A stretch of 64,000 nt of DNA from contig NC_079490.1 in NCBI RefSeq assembly GCF_020520425.1, forward strand, positions 124,454,715 through 124,518,714. Direction: 5' to 3'. This document shows positions 58,512 through 64,000 of this stretch, piece after piece. The notes beneath the pieces were generated by a model, which searched no databases, was not told the DNA's origin, and worked only from the letters and a program-made list of their open reading frames with translations. Source of the stretch: Spinacia oleracea (Eukaryota > Streptophyta > Magnoliopsida > Caryophyllales > Amaranthaceae). Position numbers and translations under genes: made by a program. The first letter of the stretch is position 1. Each line of letters starts with the position of its first letter.

Positions 58512-60922
58512 TGTAACACCCCGACCTCTAATTACATTATTAAAGCATAATTAGCAGCGGAATTAACCTAATTGGTCGGGGCATTACCTGCCGTAACTCC
58601 CTCTTGGGAATTACAAGGCAACCATCAATCATAAGATATTAAATCCCAAAAATTAATATAATAATCTTTAATATTACCAAAATAAAGTGCATAACTTACT
58701 ACAAGTCTTTAATTAAACTATTAAAACATTAAGCATAAACTAAGTGAATATTATTGAAGTGAAATCCTCGCCACTACTCGTTCCCATCGTTCCCAGCGGT
58801 ACCTAAAACAGAAAACAAAATAACGGTGAGCCGAAGACTCAGTAACGAACTATTCTAGCAACGTAAATTCATTTCAATTCATTTTATTTAATAACACAGG
58901 GAGAATAGAATAATGTGAAACATTTTATAAAGTCCTTTATTTAATTCATTTTCAACTTTAGGGTGCACATGCTAGTCGTGGCAAGTATGACATGGTGGAA
59001 CGTCTTCCACGATGGACCGCTGTCCATAAACATGGGGCCTTGGCCCGAAAACATGAGAGCCTTGGCTCAATGGGCGGATGCCCCATGGGTACATGCATGA
59101 CCGAGAATCGTAACCTGTGAACATATACTGCCAAACGGACTAGGAATTTCACTTTCATTTATCATGTTTCGTTTAATTTTACATTTTAGTCTTTTTACTT
59201 CAGTTGAAGTAACATAATTCCTTTGGATCATAAGATCAAACATCCTTTCTTTCCTGGTTTCTTATAAAGAACATTTTATAAGAAATTCAATCAATCATCA
59301 TAGCATTTTATAATCAATCATAAAATAAGGAATAATTCCATCAAATCATATTAAAATAAATTATTCAATAAAATCATATTTCATTTCCCGCAATTCATAA
59401 AACATGTCAAAACATTCATTTAATAAATCAATCATACGTTGTAATTTCATAATCACATTTATAAGGGAATTGCGGGTACTAGCAATAGCCGTTACCTCAC
59501 TTCCGCGATTTGCTAAGGGTTTTCGTTGGTTCGTTCGTCCTGAGCTCCGAGTCCAATTTCTTTAAAAGTGGTAAATAATGGAATTAGTACTAAAATCGAT
59601 AAATAGTTATAAAATCAATATTTTATAAATCATAAATTTTATAAGTAATGGATTTATAAATAACGAATTTTAATAAAACATAATTTCGAAATTTAATGAA
59701 ATATTATTATTATTAACCGAATTTTCGATCAAATATAAATTGATTTTCATGAAAATATTATTTAAATTTCATTTTTATTAATTCAATCTAGTGACTTTAT
59801 TTTAGTAAAACCTGAAAATTAAATACATTTTTCTATTTGAAAGAAAACAGATAATAAACAATTTGATTGGGAAAATAACTAAATTATTAAGGCAAGCAAA
59901 TTAATAATTAGAATTCTGAACATGCAATTTAGTTTGCAAAATTGCAACTCACCCAAAAGCCCAAGGGATTATGGCCCAATCTGAATTGGGTTTGAGGAGG
60001 ATTAAAACCAAAATTTAAAATCACAAATTTTTGGGTTTTGGTTTTTGCTTCTGGGAATGAGTCACGACAGGGGAGGAGGGAGAGGAGACGGACGAGAAGA
60101 AGGGAAGAGGAGGGGGAAAGGAAGGGTGGCTGGGGACTCGACGCCGACGGGCGATGGTGTTGCTGGTGGTTTGGTGGCGGCAGAACGGCGAGGAAAAGGG
60201 GAAAAGAGCACGAACAGGGGCGAAAACAGGGGAGATTGGGGCGGTTTCGTGGGTGGTTCTGGGCGGAGGGGAGGACGGTTCGCCGGGGAGAGTGGCGGCG
60301 AAGGTTGGTTCTGATGATGACGGTTGTGGTGTGGTGTCGACGGTGGTGCTGCGAAGAGAAAAGGGAGAGGGGACAGGGGAGTGCGAAGAGAGCAGGGGAG
60401 GTGAGGTGGTGCTTGCGGTGGGTGTGGCGGCGGCTGTGCTTGATTAGGGTGGTTCTGGTGGTTGTTGGACGGTTGCTAGTGGTTATCGGAGGGATAAGGT
60501 GGTGATGGTGGTGCGGTGGTTGCGTGGGGCGAAAGAGGAGGAAGAAGAAGGAGGCAGGGGACGCGAGAGCAGGGGAGAGAAGGGGAGGGAGAAGGGAGCG
60601 AACGGGGAGGAGGAGAAAGAGGAGGGAGGTGGCTGGGTGGCTCGGTGGTTTGGCGCGGTAGCTGCCGGAGGTGGTGGTGGTGGTTGGTCCGAATCAGGGA
60701 ACAAAAGAGGAGAAAAAAAAATTGAAATTGAATTTGGTTTTTGAGATTGAAACTGAAATTGTGTTTTGTTTTTGTTATTGAAATTTCACTTTAAATTTCT
60801 GAATTTGTAAGTAGGTATACTTGGGGTCCAAGGATTGAATTTGGACTGAATTTTGAGGGAAGGAAGGAAGTATTGACTTCCTGGTTTGAGCGTGGGGAGC
60901 AAGAAAATAAAGCTGACATTTT

Positions 60923-60969
<47 letters not shown>

Positions 60970-61212
60970 CACAATATTTGGCAAAAATCCAGAATTTGTA
61001 ATAAAATGTTTAATTAAAATAATCCCTTAAAAATAAATAAATTATCGTTAACGAAATTAAATAATTTCGGTTTATAAATTTATCGTTTAAAATAATTCGT
61101 AAAAATGATTAAAATAACGAAATTCGATTATTCGTAATTTAATTAAAACGAAATTAAGTTAATAAATATTTTCAATTTTAATAAATCGAATTTAAAATTT
61201 CGGGGTATTACA
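58512..61212 (-). repeat. Ty3/Gypsy 3' LTR (2.7 kb)
   Basis: On the minus strand it runs TGTAATACCCCGAAATTT to CGGGGTGTTACA, so it begins TG and ends CA with imperfect inverted ends. A purine tract TAAGGGGGTAAGAA directly precedes it (61226-61213). Inside are a run of 45 T on the plus strand (60925-60969) and a long CC/CT-rich region on the minus strand (60720-60040), where long open frames on both strands are low complexity and not genes. Confidence 0.85.
60925..60969 (+). repeat. Poly(T) run of 45 bases
   Basis: Uninterrupted T on the plus strand (poly(A) on the element strand), inside the LTR. Confidence 0.9.
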
Positions 61213-61226
61213 TTCTTACCCCCTTA
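61213..61226 (-). other. Polypurine tract of the Ty3/Gypsy element
   Basis: TAAGGGGGTAAGAA on the minus strand, next to the LTR start; the expected primer for plus-strand DNA. Confidence 0.65.
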
Positions 61227-61369
61227 GAAAAAGTTTCGTCCTCGAAACTGGAGCTCAGTCGAACTAGCCATTCATACTTAATCGTTCTATTTGCTATACA
61301 AACATGGCGGAATAACATTATAACATAATCATTCAAATAATATATTAACATGCATACATCTTATCGTTT

Positions 61370-64000
61370 CTAAACGAATAACTGGGGATATTTCGCTCTC
61401 ATTTGCGCTTCGACTTCCCATGTGGCTTCAGATGTCAAGTGATTGGCCCACAAGACTTTAACCATTGGAATTACTTTGCTTCTAAGTCGTTTCTCTCTTC
61501 GTTCTAGAATTTCAATTGGCTTCTCCTCGTAAGTTAAATCGTTTCGCAATAGCAAGGGTTCGTGCGTAATCACATGGCTAGGATCAGGAACATATTTTCT
61601 TAACATCGACACGTGGAATACATTATGCACCTTTTCCAAGTCGGTTGGTAAAGCTAGTCGATATGCTACTGCACCTACTCTTTCTAGTATCTCATATGGC
61701 CCGATGTATCTTGGGCTCAACTTTCCCGTTTGACCAAATCTCATTATTCCTTTCGTTGGCGAAATTTTCAAGAACACGTGATCTCCGACCTCAAACTCTA
61801 GAGGTCTTCTTCGTTGGTCTGCATAACTCTTTTGCCTACTTTGCGCTGCCATCATTCTTGATTGGATTAAACGAATCTTGTCAGTAGTTTCTTGAATCAA
61901 TTCTGGTCCTATAACACGCGCCTCATCGATATCACTCCAACATAATGGTGTTCGACATTTCCTTCCATAAAGTGCTTCGTAAGGTGCCATACCAATGGTG
62001 GCCTGATAACTGTTGTTGTACGAAAATTCAACCATAGGTAGAAACTTCTCCCAGGTTCCTTGAAAATCCAAAATACATGCTCTCAACATATCCTCGACAA
62101 TTTGATTGGTACGTTCTGTTTGTCCATCAGTCGTTGGGTGAAATGCGGTACTAAAGTTAAGTTTCGTCCCAAGGGCTTTCTGCAATTCTTTCCAGTAGGT
62201 TGATTGATACCTCGTGTCACGATCAGAAACAATCGAACTAGGCACTCCATGCAATCGCACAATAGTGTTCACATATAGCTCGGCCAGTTGATCTAAACTC
62301 GAATTACTCTTCATTGCTAAGAAATGTGCTGACTTCGTTAATCGATCAACAATAACCCAAATAGCATTCATTCCCTTGGTTGATCTTGGTAAACCTATGA
62401 TAAAATCCATTGAAACTGAATCCCATTTCCATTCTGGCACATCCAGAGGTTGCAACAAACCTGCTGGTCTTTGATGCTCGATCTTGATTCTCTGACACGT
62501 CAAACATTTAGCCACATATTCTGCCACTTCTTGCTTCATGTTGCTCCACCAATACACTTGCCTTAAATCCTTATACATCTTATTTCCTCCAGGGTGAATC
62601 GAGTATGGTGAACTATGAGCTTCTTCTAAAATTCTCTTTTTCAACTTCTCATCATTAGGCACACATAATCTTCCCTGAAACCTTAACGTGCCATCTTCTT
62701 GAATGACAAAACCAGGTGACTTCCCGTTTTCCACTTCACTCCTTATTCTTTCTAATTGCAAGTCCTTACATTGCGCTTCCTTAATCTCATCAATCAAAGT
62801 TGGTTTCATTACCAACACATTCAAGCAAGCATCTCCTTTGATAAACTCAATTTCCATCTTTTGTAGATCATCTTGGTTGACTCGGGAGAAAGTTAGGATA
62901 GAATTTAAGTGAGACTTTCGACTTAATGCATCCGCAACAACGTTAGCCTTTCCGGGATGGTATTGAATATCAAGGTCATAATCTTTAAGAAGTTCTAACC
63001 ACCTACGTTGTCTCATGTTGAGTTCTTTTTGGGTGAAAATGTACTTAAGACTCTTATGGTCGGTGAAAATTTGACACGAAACTCCATACAAATAATGTCT
63101 CCAAATCTTAAGGGCGAAAACAACAGCTGCAAGTTCGAGGTCATGGGTAGGGTAATTTTGTTCATGAACTTTGAGTTGGCGTGAAGCATAAGCTATAACT
63201 TTTCCGTTTTGCATTAAGACACATCCTAACCCATTTTTAGAAGCATCACTATAGATTACAAATCCGTCAGTTCCAGATGGAAGGGTAAGAATAGGGGCAG
63301 TGGTAAGACGTTTCTTAAGTTCTTGAAATGCACATTCACAATCATCATTCCACACAAATTTGGTATTCTTTCTAACTAATCGGGTTATGGGCAAGGCAAC
63401 CTTAGAAAAATCTTGAACGAATCTTCGATAGTATCCAGCTAAACCCATAAAACTCCGTACTTCTGGTACATTAGTTGGTCTAGACCATTCCACAATTGCT
63501 TTTATTTTCTCGGGATCAACAGATACACCTTTCTCAGAGATAATATGTCCTAAAAATGATATTTCCTTAAGCCAGAATTCACATTTCGACAACTTAGCAT
63601 ATAACTGGTTTTCAATCAACATATCTAACACTTTTCTCAGGTGCTCCTCGTGTTCCTCATTACTCTTAGAATATACCAAAATATCATCAATGAAAACGAC
63701 TACAAACTTATCAAGGTATGGTTTAAAAATACGGTTCATCAAATCCATAAATACAGCGGGCGCATTGGTTAACCCAAAAGGCATCACAACAAACTCATAG
63801 TGACCATATCTAGTTCTAAAGGCTGTCTTTGGAATATCCTCAGGTTTAATTCGAAGTTGATGGTAACCTGACCTCAAATCAATCTTAGAAAACACCTTTG
63901 CACCTCGAAGTTGGTCAAACAAATCATCAATACGAGGTAGAGGATACTTATTCTTAATGGTAATCTTGTTTAACTCTCGATAATCTATGCATAACCTCAT
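61370..64000 (-). CDS. Ty3/Gypsy pol polyprotein, C-terminal 876 residues, partial
   Basis: Open to the right edge, so the first residues are missing. Numbering from the edge: reverse transcriptase with [11 protein letters not shown] at the start and catalytic FIDD at 103-106; RNase H with D252, E289, D314 and D357; integrase zinc-binding H462, H469, C499, C502; integrase catalytic D532, D593 and E629 with 35 residues between the last two; a C-terminal [10 protein letters not shown] block near 740; and a chromodomain-like end ([23 protein letters not shown]). The chromodomain may direct insertion into chromatin. No stop or frameshift is seen across 876 codons, so this copy looks young. It copies and integrates the element. 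Confidence 0.9.
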   Translation of the reverse strand: MRLCIDYRELNKITIKNKYPLPRIDDLFDQLRGAKVFSKIDLRSGYHQLRIKPEDIPKTAFRTRYGHYEFVVMPFGLTNAPAVFMDLMNRIFKPYLDKFVVVFIDDILVYSKSNEEHEEHLRKVLDMLIENQLYAKLSKCEFWLKEISFLGHIISEKGVSVDPEKIKAIVEWSRPTNVPEVRSFMGLAGYYRRFVQDFSKVALPITRLVRKNTKFVWNDDCECAFQELKKRLTTAPILTLPSGTDGFVIYSDASKNGLGCVLMQNGKVIAYASRQLKVHEQNYPTHDLELAAVVFALKIWRHYLYGVSCQIFTDHKSLKYIFTQKELNMRQRRWLELLKDYDLDIQYHPGKANVVADALSRKSHLNSILTFSRVNQDDLQKMEIEFIKGDACLNVLVMKPTLIDEIKEAQCKDLQLERIRSEVENGKSPGFVIQEDGTLRFQGRLCVPNDEKLKKRILEEAHSSPYSIHPGGNKMYKDLRQVYWWSNMKQEVAEYVAKCLTCQRIKIEHQRPAGLLQPLDVPEWKWDSVSMDFIIGLPRSTKGMNAIWVIVDRLTKSAHFLAMKSNSSLDQLAELYVNTIVRLHGVPSSIVSDRDTRYQSTYWKELQKALGTKLNFSTAFHPTTDGQTERTNQIVEDMLRACILDFQGTWEKFLPMVEFSYNNSYQATIGMAPYEALYGRKCRTPLCWSDIDEARVIGPELIQETTDKIRLIQSRMMAAQSRQKSYADQRRRPLEFEVGDHVFLKISPTKGIMRFGQTGKLSPRYIGPYEILERVGAVAYRLALPTDLEKVHNVFHVSMLRKYVPDPSHVITHEPLLLRNDLTYEEKPIEILERREKRLRSKVIPMVKVLWANHLTSEATWEVEAQMRAKYPQLFV

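Larger units (their letters stand above)
58512..64000 (-). mobile_element. Ty3/Gypsy chromovirus-type retrotransposon, 3' part
   Basis: Minus-strand element with pol (61370-64000) and 3' LTR (58512-61212). The gag, protease and 5' LTR lie beyond the right edge. Order reverse transcriptase, RNase H, integrase and a chromodomain-like C-terminus identifies Ty3/Gypsy, probably of the Tekay-like chromovirus group. The five bases outside the LTR are CTAGA (58507-58511), to be matched by the target duplication past the window. Confidence 0.85.

Noticed and set aside
60038-60744. Arg/Gly-rich and Pro-rich frames of up to 155 codons
   Set aside because: They are in the G-rich part of the Ty3 LTR, low complexity and open in several frames at once.

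Overview
This is plant nuclear DNA: AT-rich, intron-containing and dominated by nested transposable elements. The PHD-finger gene, the L1-type LINE carrying a plant RNase H, the Tnp2-type CACTA transposase and the chromodomain-type Ty3 element all point to a flowering plant. Frequent Stowaway-like CTCCGT/ACGGAG ends and RTE-clade LINEs would suit a eudicot such as the spinach/beet (Amaranthaceae) group, but the species is an inference.

Layout. 1-6072: decayed L1-type LINE (+), 5' end outside the window. 6313-6943: a Stowaway MITE and a second MITE-like repeat. 7237-10440: the one intact host gene recognised, a three-exon, 699-residue PHD-finger protein of the MALE MEIOCYTE DEATH 1 type. 11042-17020: two RTE-type LINEs head to head, with a SINE inserted in the tail of the left one. 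17305-23524: four short Helitrons mixed with MITEs. 24600-24900: LTR-like promoter DNA with heat-shock elements. 25470-28212: decayed Copia remnant. 29378-30434: one complete and one cut Helitron.

30435-50671: a 20.2-kb CACTA transposon (CACTA-1) with a tnp2 gene and a second, tnpA-like gene, both on the minus strand and both broken. The tnp2 gene is interrupted by a complete 10.4-kb Copia-type element (36786-47189) with nearly identical 1378-bp LTRs, a perfect 5-bp target duplication and an almost dead interior. An intron of the tnpA-like gene holds a 321-bp tandem array.

50895-57195: a second, 6.3-kb CACTA element (CACTA-2) with a perfect TTT target duplication. Its transposase genes are missing; between its ends lies a multi-exon fragment of a host gene resembling plant TEL2/TELO2, followed by a remnant of a Ulp1-type protease exon. 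The captured exons splice on paper into one open frame of about 334 codons, the most interesting item here. 58512-64000: 3' LTR and intact pol end of a Ty3/Gypsy chromovirus-type element (minus), continuing past the window.

Only the PHD gene, the captured gene in CACTA-2 and the Ty3 pol read as open coding sequence; most other coding stretches are broken transposon genes. Splice sites, element borders and repeat periods were read by eye from the sequence; family names rest on motif recognition, not on a database search.
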